Below are positions 16,384 through 24,709 of a DNA stretch of 31,312 nucleotides, one piece after another. Origin of the DNA: Thermodesulfobium sp. 4217-1 (GTDB lineage Bacteria > Thermodesulfobiota > Thermodesulfobiia > Thermodesulfobiales > Thermodesulfobiaceae); NCBI RefSeq assembly GCF_039822205.1, contig NZ_JBAGBW010000021.1:1-31312 (forward strand), in the 5' to 3' direction. The notes under the pieces were generated by a model. That model worked only from the letters and a program-made list of their open reading frames with translations, did no database searches and was not told the DNA's origin. The translations under genes were made by a program, and so were the position numbers. Within the stretch, counting starts at the first letter, position 1. Each line of letters opens with the position of its first letter.

Positions 16384-17601
16384 TTGAGTTACATAGAGGT
16401 TGGAAGCAAAGAGTACAAAAAGGTTTCTGCAGGCATTTTGATTGGCAGTATAGTAAATTTTGCGTTGATGTATTCACCGCAGCCGCTAATTAGTCTATAT
16501 TCCGAGCTATATCATGTCTCACCTGAGACTGCAAGCTTGTCAATCTCTCTAACAACTATCACGATGTCGGTATGTTTATTTTTTGTATCACTTTTTATAA
16601 GTTCTTGGAATAGAAAATTGATAATGAGCTGTTCTTTGGTTTTGACATCTCTTTGTGCAATTTTAACAGCTTTTCTGCCTAACTTTTACTTGTTTTTGGC
16701 TCTAAGACTTTTTGAAGGAATAGTTGTGGCGGGCTTTCCATCCATTGCAATGACATATTTACACGAAGAATTTTCACCAAGAGATATTGGTAAGGTCATA
16801 GGATACTATGTTTCAGGAACTGCAATAGGTGGTTTTTCTGGCAGGATTTTGACGGGCATATTTACTGATGTATTAAATTGGCACATAGCATTCTTAATAC
16901 AAGGAATTATTTGTCTAATTGCCAGCATATGGTTTTGGCTTAACCTGCCTGAATCAAATAATTTTAATAAAACAAACATATCTATTCGACGTCTTAAATC
17001 TGTTTTGGTATTCACTCTATTTAACACAAAGCTTGCAAACCTATATTTAACTGGGTTTTTGTTGATGGGTGCATATATTACCGTTCTGAACTACATCGGA
17101 TATCCCCTCACAAGAGCACCGTACGATCTGAGCCAAACAGCTTTTGGATTTTTGTTTGTAGTAAATCTTGTCGGGGTATTTAGCTCAGCATTTTTTGGAA
17201 GGCTGGCAGATCAATATTCAAGAAAAATTATAATGGGCGTTGCCCTCTCAATCTTCATTGTAGGCGCCTTGCTTACATTAGAGCCATTTTTACTTGTTAA
17301 GATAATGGGCGTTGCCCTTGTAGCCTTTGGTTTCTTTGCAGGACATGCTGTAGCAAGTGGTTGGGTTGGCTTTCTTGCATCAAGGAAGCAAAAGTGTCAG
17401 GCAGCTTCTTATTATTTGTTTTTCTACTATTTGGGAGCAAGCCTATTGGGTTGGGCTGGCGGCTTCTTCCTTAAACCTTTTGGCTGGAGTGGAATAGTTT
17501 ACTATGTATGTATCTTGTTAATTATTGCGTTTCTTGCCTCAGTAAAGCCATTTTCTCACAGATTGAGCACAGGACTAGTAAGGGTTTTCTCAAGGTCATA
17601 A
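16384..17601 (+). CDS. MFS transporter, YnfM-like
   Basis: A 405-residue major facilitator with twelve predicted membrane segments. The early GSIVNFALMYSPQPLISLYSE, followed by loops such as LPESNNF near residue 188 and GRLADQYSRKI near 275, fits the drug:H+ antiporter-type group that includes E. coli YnfM. Translation starts at TTG, with aaggag at 16368-16373. It is divergent from lysR, so its expression probably responds to that regulator's effector. It lies next to the dehydrogenase/transaminase operon but on the other side of lysR, so any transport of that operon's substrate or product is inference. Confidence 0.85.
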   Translation: MSYIEVGSKEYKKVSAGILIGSIVNFALMYSPQPLISLYSELYHVSPETASLSISLTTITMSVCLFFVSLFISSWNRKLIMSCSLVLTSLCAILTAFLPNFYLFLALRLFEGIVVAGFPSIAMTYLHEEFSPRDIGKVIGYYVSGTAIGGFSGRILTGIFTDVLNWHIAFLIQGIICLIASIWFWLNLPESNNFNKTNISIRRLKSVLVFTLFNTKLANLYLTGFLLMGAYITVLNYIGYPLTRAPYDLSQTAFGFLFVVNLVGVFSSAFFGRLADQYSRKIIMGVALSIFIVGALLTLEPFLLVKIMGVALVAFGFFAGHAVASGWVGFLASRKQKCQAASYYLFFYYLGASLLGWAGGFFLKPFGWSGIVYYVCILLIIAFLASVKPFSHRLSTGLVRVFSRS

Positions 17602-17631
17602 AAGCTGAGCTCCACAGATAAAATATACAAA

Positions 17632-17645
17632 GTGAATTAATTCAC
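17632..17645. repeat. Perfect 14-bp palindrome
   Basis: GTGAATTAATTCAC lies about 30 bases past the MFS stop and 80 bases before the FMN reductase gene. No U-tract follows, so it is more likely a protein site than a terminator. Confidence 0.35.
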
Positions 17646-17668
17646 AACAAGCATTCGTGGTATCATTG

Positions 17669-17696
17669 TTGATATAGATTGATCTATATGTATAAA
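17669..17696 (+). promoter_or_regulatory. Promoter with an embedded palindrome
   Basis: TTGATA (17669-17674), a 16-bp spacer and TATAAA (17691-17696) precede the FMN reductase gene. The dyad ATATAGAT-TG-ATCTATAT (17672-17689) fills the spacer, so a bound dimer would sit on the promoter. An alternative -35, TTGTTG at 17666, gives a 19-bp spacer as in MerR-controlled promoters. Confidence 0.45.
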
Positions 17697-17724
17697 AGAA
17701 TAATATACTTATGGAGGAGCAAAA

Positions 17725-18270
17725 ATGTCTAAAAACATACTTGTTTTAACGGGTAGCCCCAGAAGAAAGGGAAACAGCGATCTTTTAGCGGATGCTTTTA
17801 TAGATGGAGCAAAAAGTGCAGGACACAGCATAGTGAAATTTGAAACTGCAGAAAAAAATATAGAGGGTTGCAAAGCCTGCAATAAGTGTTTTACAAAAGA
17901 TAGGGCGTGCTTCTTTTCGGATGATTTTAATGAACTGGCTCCCATAGTTATGAATTCTGATTTATTAGTAATCTCTACTCCTTTATATTGGTTTTCATAC
18001 CCATCTAAGCTGAAGGCTGCAATTGATAAATTCTATTCATTTCTTATTGGCAATGTTAAGCTGCAGGTAAAAGAGAGCTTGTTAATTGTTTGCGGTGCTG
18101 CAGAGAATCAAAAAGAATTTCAAGGAATTGTTAAATCATACGAATTAATAGCTGACTACATGAAATGGACCAGCAAAGGCGCAATAACAATAATGGGGAT
18201 GCACGAAAAGGACGATGTGTTAAAAACTGATTGGCTAAAAAAAATTGAAGAAGTTGGAAAAAATATTTAA
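17725..18270 (+). CDS. NADPH-dependent FMN reductase / flavodoxin-fold protein
   Basis: A 181-residue flavodoxin-like protein. The FMN phosphate loop is TGSPRRKGNSD near residue 9. GCKACNKCF near residue 47 carries three close cysteines, as in iron-sulfur flavoproteins and the related flavodoxin family of anaerobes. STPLYWFSYPSKLKAAIDKF near 85 is the second flavin-contact region. The longer cluster motif of true Isf proteins is only partly present (CKACNKC then a fourth cysteine at RAC), so a 4Fe-4S cluster is possible but not certain. The likely role is flavin-dependent electron transfer or quinone/NAD(P)H reduction. The ribosome site tggagga is well placed. It appears to be a single-gene unit under the palindrome-containing promoter. 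Confidence 0.82.
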   Translation: MSKNILVLTGSPRRKGNSDLLADAFIDGAKSAGHSIVKFETAEKNIEGCKACNKCFTKDRACFFSDDFNELAPIVMNSDLLVISTPLYWFSYPSKLKAAIDKFYSFLIGNVKLQVKESLLIVCGAAENQKEFQGIVKSYELIADYMKWTSKGAITIMGMHEKDDVLKTDWLKKIEEVGKNI

Positions 18271-18376
18271 AATTTAAAGGGGTGGAAATTAATTACAGAT
18301 TTTTAGAAATAAGTAGTTATTAGAAAGTTTAAAACGTACTTACTACAAAAAGATAAAATAAAAATATGATAAAAAA

Positions 18377-18452
18377 TGGAGCCGAGGATCAGAGTCGAAC
18401 TGACAACCTGCTGATTACAAATCAGCTGCTCTGCCTATTGAGCTACCTCGGC
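18377..18452 (-). tRNA. tRNA-Thr (TGT)
   Basis: The minus strand folds as a complete tRNA: acceptor GCCGAGG pairs with CCTCGGC, the D arm has AGCTC..GAGC, and the anticodon stem CTGAT/ATCAG encloses a loop with TGT. The T arm carries GTTCGACTC. The CCA end is encoded. A TATAAT (minus strand, 18462-18467) ten bases upstream is a likely -10 element. Confidence 0.95.
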
Positions 18453-18572
18453 AACGGCTAAATTATAACATAATAAATTAAATTTTGAAAAGTATCAAAA
18501 TACTTTAAATGAAAATAAACATTTAATTAAGAATAGATATATAATTAAATTATAAAAATAAAGGAGGAGCAT

Positions 18573-19232
18573 ATGAGTAAGATATTAGTTGTTTATTATT
18601 CTTTATACGGTCACATCCACGAGCTTGCTGAAGCTATTGGAAGCGGGGCTAGCAGTGTAGAGGGAGTAAAGGTATCTATAAAAAGAGTGCCAGAAACACT
18701 TTCAGACGATGTAATAGAAAAAATGGGGGCAAAGGAGATACAACAAAAAATAAAAAGCTCTATTCCTGAAGCATCATTGGATGATTTAACCAACGCTGAC
18801 GCAGTAATATTTGGAACCCCTACAAGATTTGGAAATATGTGCGCACAAATGAAGTCATTTTTAGACAGCACGGGTGGAGTATGGGCAAGGGGAGAGCTTT
18901 TTGGAAAAGTTGGCAGCGTATTTGCATCCTCAAACACCCAGCATGGCGGGCAAGAATCTACCATTCTTACCTTCATGCCATATTTATTTCACCAAGGAAT
19001 GATAGTAGTAGGGTTGCCATATCTTTTTAAGGGTCAAACTATTATGGACCAGATCACAGGTTGCTCACCATATGGCGCATCTTGTGTCGCTGGTGAAAAT
19101 TCATCAAGGAATGTATCTAAAAATGAGCTTGATGGTGCATTTTTTCAAGGCAAATATGTAGCACTCGTTACAAATGATATTTATAAAAACAGAGAGAGAA
19201 ATTTTAACTCGTTAATTTCACTGAATAATTAA
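18573..19232 (+). CDS. wrbA: NAD(P)H:quinone oxidoreductase, WrbA family
   Basis: A 219-residue flavodoxin-fold protein of the WrbA family, which reduces quinones to hydroquinones with NAD(P)H using FMN. Flavin loops are visible: YYSLYGHIHELA near residue 8, FGTPTRFGNMCAQMKSFLDS near 75, and SSNTQHGGQESTI near 117, the last being a WrbA hallmark. CSPYGASCVAG near 166 corresponds to the usual SPYGAST motif, with Cys in place of Thr. Typical WrbA proteins are 198-210 residues, so this one has a slightly longer tail. aaggagga precedes ATG. It is followed 16 bases later by a 2-hydroxyacid dehydrogenase, likely co-transcribed. Confidence 0.92.
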   Translation: MSKILVVYYSLYGHIHELAEAIGSGASSVEGVKVSIKRVPETLSDDVIEKMGAKEIQQKIKSSIPEASLDDLTNADAVIFGTPTRFGNMCAQMKSFLDSTGGVWARGELFGKVGSVFASSNTQHGGQESTILTFMPYLFHQGMIVVGLPYLFKGQTIMDQITGCSPYGASCVAGENSSRNVSKNELDGAFFQGKYVALVTNDIYKNRERNFNSLISLNN

Positions 19233-19248
19233 AACTTAGGAGGGAAAT

Positions 19249-20217
19249 ATGGCCAAAAAACCAAAAGTTATTATGACGAACAAAATATTGGATGAGCCTT
19301 ACAATTGGCTAAATGAAAGAGTAGAATTAATTTGTTGGGATCAGGAAAATCTGCCGCCACAAACAGTAATTAAAGAATGGCTCCAAGATGCTGATGGGCT
19401 ATATTCTGCATTCTATCCAGTAAACAAGTCTTTATTAGAGGACGCAAAGAACATTAAAGTAGTTACTCAATGTGCAGTTGGATACGACAACATTGACGTA
19501 AAATATTGTACAGAAAGAAAGATACCAGTATGCAATACTCCTTATGTGGTGGTAGAAGCTACTGCTGAACTTACTTACGGTTTGCTAATATGTGCCGCAA
19601 GAGATGTAATAAAAGCAGTAAATTATGTAAAAGAGGGCAAATGGATTAAAAATTTTGGATATCCATTATCTCACGATTTACACGGTAAAACTCTTGGTAT
19701 TTTCGGTATGGGAAATGTAGGCACTGCTCTGGCAAGAAGGGCTAACGCTTCGCTCATGAACGTAATATATCACAATAGAAAGCCAAAATCTGACGACAAG
19801 AACATAAATGCAAGATATGTAGGATTTGAAGAATTGATCGAAACCTCAGATTACATAGTTATACTTTCGCCATTGACACCTGAAACAAAGGGAAAGTTTA
19901 ATTATGATGTTTTTAAGAAGATGAAAAAGACTGCAATATTGGTAAACGCAGCAAGAGGCCCAATTGTAGTAACTGAAGATCTATATAAGGCTCTCTTAGA
20001 TAAAGAGATTGCATTTGCTGCATTAGACGTAGTAGATCCAGAACCAATTCCCAATAATAGTCTTCTCTTAACTTTACCAAACGTTATTATCACGCCGCAC
20101 ATAGGCACTGCTACATACGAAACAAGATTAAATATGATGCAGCTTGCAGCTGAAAATCTATTTGATGTGCTAGAAGGAAGAAAGCCAAAATATTGTGTAA
20201 ACCCGGAAGTTCTTTAG
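19249..20217 (+). CDS. D-isomer 2-hydroxyacid dehydrogenase, glyoxylate/hydroxypyruvate reductase-like
   Basis: A 322-residue NAD(P)-dependent enzyme. The Rossmann motif is GIFGMGNVGTA near residue 150. The catalytic triad is complete: Arg236 in NAARGP, Glu265 in DPEP and His284 in PHIGTAT. CAVGYDNID near residue 75 is the substrate-loop signature shared by glyoxylate and hydroxypyruvate reductases (GyaR/GhrB type). The family reduces 2-keto acids such as glyoxylate to D-2-hydroxyacids. taggaggg lies before the ATG, and the gene follows wrbA by 16 bases. Its stop is only three bases from that of the convergent GGDEF gene. Substrate preference cannot be read with confidence. Confidence 0.88.
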   Translation: MAKKPKVIMTNKILDEPYNWLNERVELICWDQENLPPQTVIKEWLQDADGLYSAFYPVNKSLLEDAKNIKVVTQCAVGYDNIDVKYCTERKIPVCNTPYVVVEATAELTYGLLICAARDVIKAVNYVKEGKWIKNFGYPLSHDLHGKTLGIFGMGNVGTALARRANASLMNVIYHNRKPKSDDKNINARYVGFEELIETSDYIVILSPLTPETKGKFNYDVFKKMKKTAILVNAARGPIVVTEDLYKALLDKEIAFAALDVVDPEPIPNNSLLLTLPNVIITPHIGTATYETRLNMMQLAAENLFDVLEGRKPKYCVNPEVL

Positions 20218-20220
20218 GGC

Positions 20221-21504
20221 TTAACTTTTTATTTTCTTTATAGAATACATCGCCTGATCAGCTTGATGAATTATTTTATCAATTTCTTTAAGCTGATCAG
20301 GTTTTATTTCTGATACGCCGCAAGAAACTGATAAATTGAAGTTCAAGGTTCCTGAAGAATTGAAATCATAAATCTTTTTGGATATCCTATCCAATATTTG
20401 ATCTGTGTTGCTTCTTGAATTACACATTACCAGCGCTACAAACTCGTCGCCCCCAAAACGAGCCAACAAATCATTTTCTCTAAATGCTGATTTTAAAATT
20501 TTTGCAATATTTTTTATAGCTATATCACCATTGACATGTCCATAGGTATCATTGATTATCTTTAGCTTATCAATGTCAAAGAAAAATAAAAATAACTTCT
20601 TACCATCTAATTTCATTTTTTCATAATTGCCCTTGATATGTACGAAAAAACCTCTTCTATTTAAAATTTCTGTAAGCGGATCAATATAAGAGAGATACAG
20701 ATTTCTGGTTGCAGTTTCTTTGTGTTTTGAGATGTCCATTGCAAAAATTGAAACCAGATCGTTGTTTAAAGAGTTTTTTAAGCTTGATATCATTACAGAA
20801 AAGGTTTTATTATTTTTAAAATCCATTTCTGAAGCAAAGTTAATTTTTTGTTTGACAACGTTTTCTATCTGACAATCCTCACACGGGCTCTCTCTCCCAA
20901 AAAGCAGCTTGTAGCAATTGGAGCTTGTATTGTCAAGGTTTCTTGCCTGTTGATTGGCAAAGATAACGTTATAGTTTCTATCTACAATTAACAAGTAAAA
21001 AGGTAAATTTTGGATAACTGTGGTTATAATTTCTTGATCCAGATTAGCAGATAGGTTTTCTTGTATCTTTTTTGTAATATCTTTATAAATTATTATTTTG
21101 CCCTTAAAATCTAAGCTGCCTGTAAGTGGAGTAGAGCGCCTTTCCAAAATAGTGCCATTTGTAAGCTCTACAATATCTGACGTTTCTTTGCTTAAATCTA
21201 AAATTTCAGAATTTCTTTTTAAAAAAGCAACTGAATTAATAACATTTTTTGATAAAAAATTATTAGATTCTTCTAAACTACAATCAAAAAAATCGCTTTC
21301 TTCTGAATCTAAATTCCATAGATTTAAATACTTGGAATTATAAAAAATACATTTTAGGTTGCTATCATATACGATTATTGCATCTTCAAAGTTTTCTAAA
21401 ATGTTTAAAAATAAAAATTTAAGTTTTTCTTCAGATAAGATGACATTATCTACAAGACAAGATCTTTTATAAAATGATCCTTGCCCTACATCATCAGAAT
21501 CCAT
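20221..21504 (-). CDS. Diguanylate cyclase with two PAS domains
   Basis: A 427-residue cytoplasmic signalling protein. Two PAS-like domains (about 28-145 and 160-262) precede a GGDEF domain (about 270-425). The active-site motif GGDEF is intact at residues 351-355, and the product-inhibition I-site RxxD (REND, 342-345) lies five residues before it, so it should make cyclic di-GMP with feedback control. The second PAS contains CYKLLFGRESPCEDC, a cysteine pattern recurrent in PAS domains. The gene begins six bases after the exported-protein gene and has no clear Shine-Dalgarno, so it is probably translated by coupling. No EAL or HD-GYP domain is attached. Confidence 0.9.
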   Translation of the reverse strand: MDSDDVGQGSFYKRSCLVDNVILSEEKLKFLFLNILENFEDAIIVYDSNLKCIFYNSKYLNLWNLDSEESDFFDCSLEESNNFLSKNVINSVAFLKRNSEILDLSKETSDIVELTNGTILERRSTPLTGSLDFKGKIIIYKDITKKIQENLSANLDQEIITTVIQNLPFYLLIVDRNYNVIFANQQARNLDNTSSNCYKLLFGRESPCEDCQIENVVKQKINFASEMDFKNNKTFSVMISSLKNSLNNDLVSIFAMDISKHKETATRNLYLSYIDPLTEILNRRGFFVHIKGNYEKMKLDGKKLFLFFFDIDKLKIINDTYGHVNGDIAIKNIAKILKSAFRENDLLARFGGDEFVALVMCNSRSNTDQILDRISKKIYDFNSSGTLNFNLSVSCGVSEIKPDQLKEIDKIIHQADQAMYSIKKIKS

Positions 21505-21510
21505 TATAGG

Positions 21511-21978
21511 TTAACGTTCTTTTGATGCATAAGGATCTTCATTTAATATGTTTGCCCAGCGCATTATCCAATCTCTAGTTTTGTTTGGGTCTACATTTGT
21601 CATTGAAATAAGAGATTTATCGTCAATATTAAAATCGAGCTGCGACTTTCTGAAACCAAGAAAATAATCCCTGGTAACTGCAAGCTCTAATTGATTAAAA
21701 TCTTCAGTAAGGCTATACTTGTTCATTATGTACCAGGCAGAGAAATCATAACCCATTTTAAAACTATCGTTAAAAAAGCTCTCTTTCTTATTCTTTTCAT
21801 AGGCATCAGAAGAGCAAATAACAAAATCAGTAGGAGTCTTTGCGCTTAGAGAGCAGTCTTTGGTCGAGTTATAACCCTTTAAAAAATCTGCTTGATTAAA
21901 ATCTGACGGCTTAGCCTGGGCGTTTAAAGAGATTAAAGTTAACAATAAAAATAAACATATACCAATTATATATTTCAT
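21511..21978 (-). CDS. Small exported protein of unknown function
   Basis: A 155-residue protein I do not recognise. The N-terminus is a classical signal peptide: MKY, a hydrophobic stretch over residues 4-16, and likely cleavage after AQA at residue 22. The mature part is about 133 residues, with two cysteines (near 42 and 55) that could form a disulfide in the periplasm. It is rich in aromatic residues and aspartate/asparagine. caggaggc before the ATG is a strong ribosome site, and a TATAAT a few bases further up may give it its own promoter. It lies between the WD40-like gene (42-base gap) and the diguanylate cyclase (six-base gap), so a sensory or envelope role linked to one of them is possible but unproven. 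Confidence 0.7.
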   Translation of the reverse strand: MKYIIGICLFLLLTLISLNAQAKPSDFNQADFLKGYNSTKDCSLSAKTPTDFVICSSDAYEKNKKESFFNDSFKMGYDFSAWYIMNKYSLTEDFNQLELAVTRDYFLGFRKSQLDFNIDDKSLISMTNVDPNKTRDWIMRWANILNEDPYASKER

Positions 21979-22020
21979 ATATGCCTCCTGTTACAAATTT
22001 ATTATATAGTTTATTATAAT

Positions 22021-23844
22021 TTAAAATTTCCAAAAATTAACAATTTTATCAAAACCTACTGATAACAGAATATTTGAATTACTTTTAAATTTAATATCTG
22101 CAATCTTATCATAGTGTCCGACAAATTGTTTTATTATCTCAGATGATACAACATCATATAGATAGATTTCATCATCGCAGGAAAACGCAAAATACATTCC
22201 ATCATCGGAAAAGGTCAATAAGTCTATCTTCTTTAGGTCAAATTTTATTTCAGCCAATAGTTTTCCCAATCTGTCATACATTTTTAGAACTTTATCATTG
22301 TAATATCCTATAATATTTAGCCTTGAGCAAACAGAAAACTTTCCATCGTCAATTCCAGTATTAAAGCAGTCAAATAAACTCTTAAGTTCTGCATCATATA
22401 TAAAAATCTGACCATCCTTAGTAGAAAGATAAAACCTATTTTTAAATAACAAAACTTTAAATGGGCTAAATTCAATTTCGAATGAATTTATGGAAATTTC
22501 TTTTTTTGTCAAATCTAATAAGTATAGTTTATTTTCTTTTTCAGTCCAGTAGGCAGCACTGTCAGCTGCTGATAGAGCAGTTTCAGCGTTTTTAACATTG
22601 ATAATGCTAAAATTTTTCAAATCTAAGCCATTATAAACATAGACATTATAATTTTTATTAAAACAGAGCAACTTTTCAGAATCAGTGTGAACAAAAATTT
22701 TATTAATTGGTACTTCTGGCTCCAATATCTCAGAAAAATTTACTTCTTGACTATTTAAAGAGCACTTCTTCAAGATCCCAGACTTTGTACCAAAATAAAC
22801 TTTTTTTATATCCTCTGAAATCAGGGCTGTTGAAATCTGCTCATTAAAATTGAAAATTTTTTTATTTGCTAAATCTGAGCTACTTTTGTTGTATTTAATA
22901 ATTATAGATTTTGATAAAGGGGAGTCTTTTTTTGTTAATATCTTAAGATTTGATGAAGAATTTATTACAGACATTGCGATATCTGAGTAGTTTACGAATT
23001 TAGCATCAAGACAGGTTCCATAAGTATTAGCAGTATAGATAGATTGCAGAGAGTCAAGCTTATAGATATTCAATGAGTTTGAATGAGATTCGTCTGTAGA
23101 CAGAACATATTTAACATCTACGGAGGCTGACAGATTAACTATCTTATTGTTGCTCATAAAAATTTTATTTTCTGAAATATTGGTATTGAAGTTAAAAATT
23201 TCAATCAAGCCATTCTCAAATCCTAAAAAAATTAAGTTTTCATTTAGCTTTATGTCATAAGAGGTAATTTTCAAGTTATTTTCATAGAGCAGAAGTTTTT
23301 TATTATTTTTTAATGACAAGAAGTAGATCTTGGAATCGTCTGTAAGATAAGATATTAAATCTAATCCATCAAAATAAAAAATTTTTCTTATCGGTTTATT
23401 CTCAATTTTTTTGTGATATATAATTTTTCCTTGAAGAATAGAATAAATAAAAATACATCCATCCCAAGTGCCGACTACTAAAAATTCTTCGTTGTCGCTG
23501 GATGATATTGCGATAATAGGGTTTTTAGATAAAAATATCTTTCCAAGAAAAAGTCCATCTAACATTGACCAAAAATTTATTGTGCCATCGAAAAAGCCCA
23601 GAATAAAATATTTGGCATTTTTGGATATTGATGAAACGGTAGGAAAGGAAGTATTCCAATATATCTTGTGCAATATATCAAAATCAATTTTTTTTATATC
23701 AGGAGATTTCTTATCCGATTTGAGATCAATCTCCATAAAATCTATTTCTTCAATGCTTCTAATAATAATCTTGTCCAAAATTAAAGAATTGGAAGAAATA
23801 TTAAACATCTTCGAATCAATAGGTTCTAAAAATTCATTTTTCAC
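22021..23844 (-). CDS. WD40-like beta-propeller protein
   Basis: A 607-residue protein without signal peptide or membrane segments, built of degenerate beta-propeller repeats. The clearest are GFFDGTINFWSM near residue 87, GTWDGCIFIYS near 128, GFENGLIEIFN near 211, and the C-terminal VGHYDKIADIKFKSNSNILLS followed by VGFDKIVNFWKF. These fit WD40 blades; the length suggests two seven-bladed propellers or one plus an irregular part. Lysine, asparagine and isoleucine content is high, as in its neighbours. Its ATG overlaps the stop of the J-domain gene by four bases (ATGA), so the two products are made together and may interact. WD40 propellers are usually scaffolds; I see no catalytic domain. 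Confidence 0.78.
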   Translation of the reverse strand: MKNEFLEPIDSKMFNISSNSLILDKIIIRSIEEIDFMEIDLKSDKKSPDIKKIDFDILHKIYWNTSFPTVSSISKNAKYFILGFFDGTINFWSMLDGLFLGKIFLSKNPIIAISSSDNEEFLVVGTWDGCIFIYSILQGKIIYHKKIENKPIRKIFYFDGLDLISYLTDDSKIYFLSLKNNKKLLLYENNLKITSYDIKLNENLIFLGFENGLIEIFNFNTNISENKIFMSNNKIVNLSASVDVKYVLSTDESHSNSLNIYKLDSLQSIYTANTYGTCLDAKFVNYSDIAMSVINSSSNLKILTKKDSPLSKSIIIKYNKSSSDLANKKIFNFNEQISTALISEDIKKVYFGTKSGILKKCSLNSQEVNFSEILEPEVPINKIFVHTDSEKLLCFNKNYNVYVYNGLDLKNFSIINVKNAETALSAADSAAYWTEKENKLYLLDLTKKEISINSFEIEFSPFKVLLFKNRFYLSTKDGQIFIYDAELKSLFDCFNTGIDDGKFSVCSRLNIIGYYNDKVLKMYDRLGKLLAEIKFDLKKIDLLTFSDDGMYFAFSCDDEIYLYDVVSSEIIKQFVGHYDKIADIKFKSNSNILLSVGFDKIVNFWKF

Positions 23845-24650
23845 AGGTCAATCTTTCCCAAGTTTTTAAGTTTTTTATTATATTTGTCTATCTCTAAGAG
23901 AATTGATGATTCAATTTTTGATAATAGATCTATGCCATATTCTAACATCTCATCAACCTTTTTATAAAGATTATAAATATTTAAACTCTTTAATTCTTGA
24001 ATTTTGATACTAACTTCTTCAATCTCATTATTTAAAGAAACTATCTTATTTCTTAGTATTTTTATTTGAGAAGCCAAAGAATCGTCATTTTCACATCCGA
24101 GAGCCTCAACCAATTCTTGTAATTTTCTAATGTCCAGCTGATCGTAGGCCAGGTTAATTTCTGACATTAAATTATGGAAAATAATTCTTTCCTGCTCAGA
24201 CCTAGCCTTATCTGGATGGAATCTGGAAGCAAGTTTCCTATATATTATCTTAATTTTGTCATAACTTGCGGGTACTAAATCTTCTGGCACTTCTTCGATG
24301 TCTTCATCGCCCGAAAGGTTTGAGCTGATCTCATCTTCAATTTTATTTAATTCCATTTCTTTTTCAAATAGAGATTCTTTAATATGATGTTTTATGAAGT
24401 CATCGTTTTTTTGATTAAGACTGTTATCCAATTGAATTTTAGCAAATTTTAATTTTAGCCTGTCAAGCTCCAAATACAGCTTTCCTATTCTATCCTGATA
24501 TGTCCTATAAAAGAAAGATAGTTTATTTTTAAGAGAAAGATAATCGCTTTTAATATTTTCAAGATCACGTTTTAATTTGTTAATATGTATTTGCAACTTT
24601 AAGATTTCATTGTTCATATCATATTCAATTTTTTTATCTTCATATTCCAT
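23841..24650 (-). CDS. Coiled-coil protein with central J domain
   Basis: About 269 residues. Long charged heptad-like helices at roughly 5-110 and 195-245 flank a J domain at about 128-182, recognised by YDKIKIIYRKLASRFHPDKA with the HPD tripeptide at 145-147. HPD stimulates DnaK ATPase, so the protein is probably a specialised DnaK co-chaperone; it lacks the G/F, zinc-finger and client-binding domains of DnaJ. An upstream in-frame TTG exists at 24749, but that extension runs into the divergent aguA start and encodes an unlikely hydrophobic leader. ATG at 24650 has no Shine-Dalgarno, and a TATAAT at 24658-24663 (minus strand) places the transcript start about at the ATG. The four-base overlap with the propeller gene implies a paired function. 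Confidence 0.78.
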   Translation of the reverse strand: MEYEDKKIEYDMNNEILKLQIHINKLKRDLENIKSDYLSLKNKLSFFYRTYQDRIGKLYLELDRLKLKFAKIQLDNSLNQKNDDFIKHHIKESLFEKEMELNKIEDEISSNLSGDEDIEEVPEDLVPASYDKIKIIYRKLASRFHPDKARSEQERIIFHNLMSEINLAYDQLDIRKLQELVEALGCENDDSLASQIKILRNKIVSLNNEIEEVSIKIQELKSLNIYNLYKKVDEMLEYGIDLLSKIESSILLEIDKYNKKLKNLGKIDL

Positions 24651-24709
24651 AGTAACAATTATATATAAAGAAGTTAAAATTATGTAATATAGAAAAATTG
24701 GAGGTTTAA

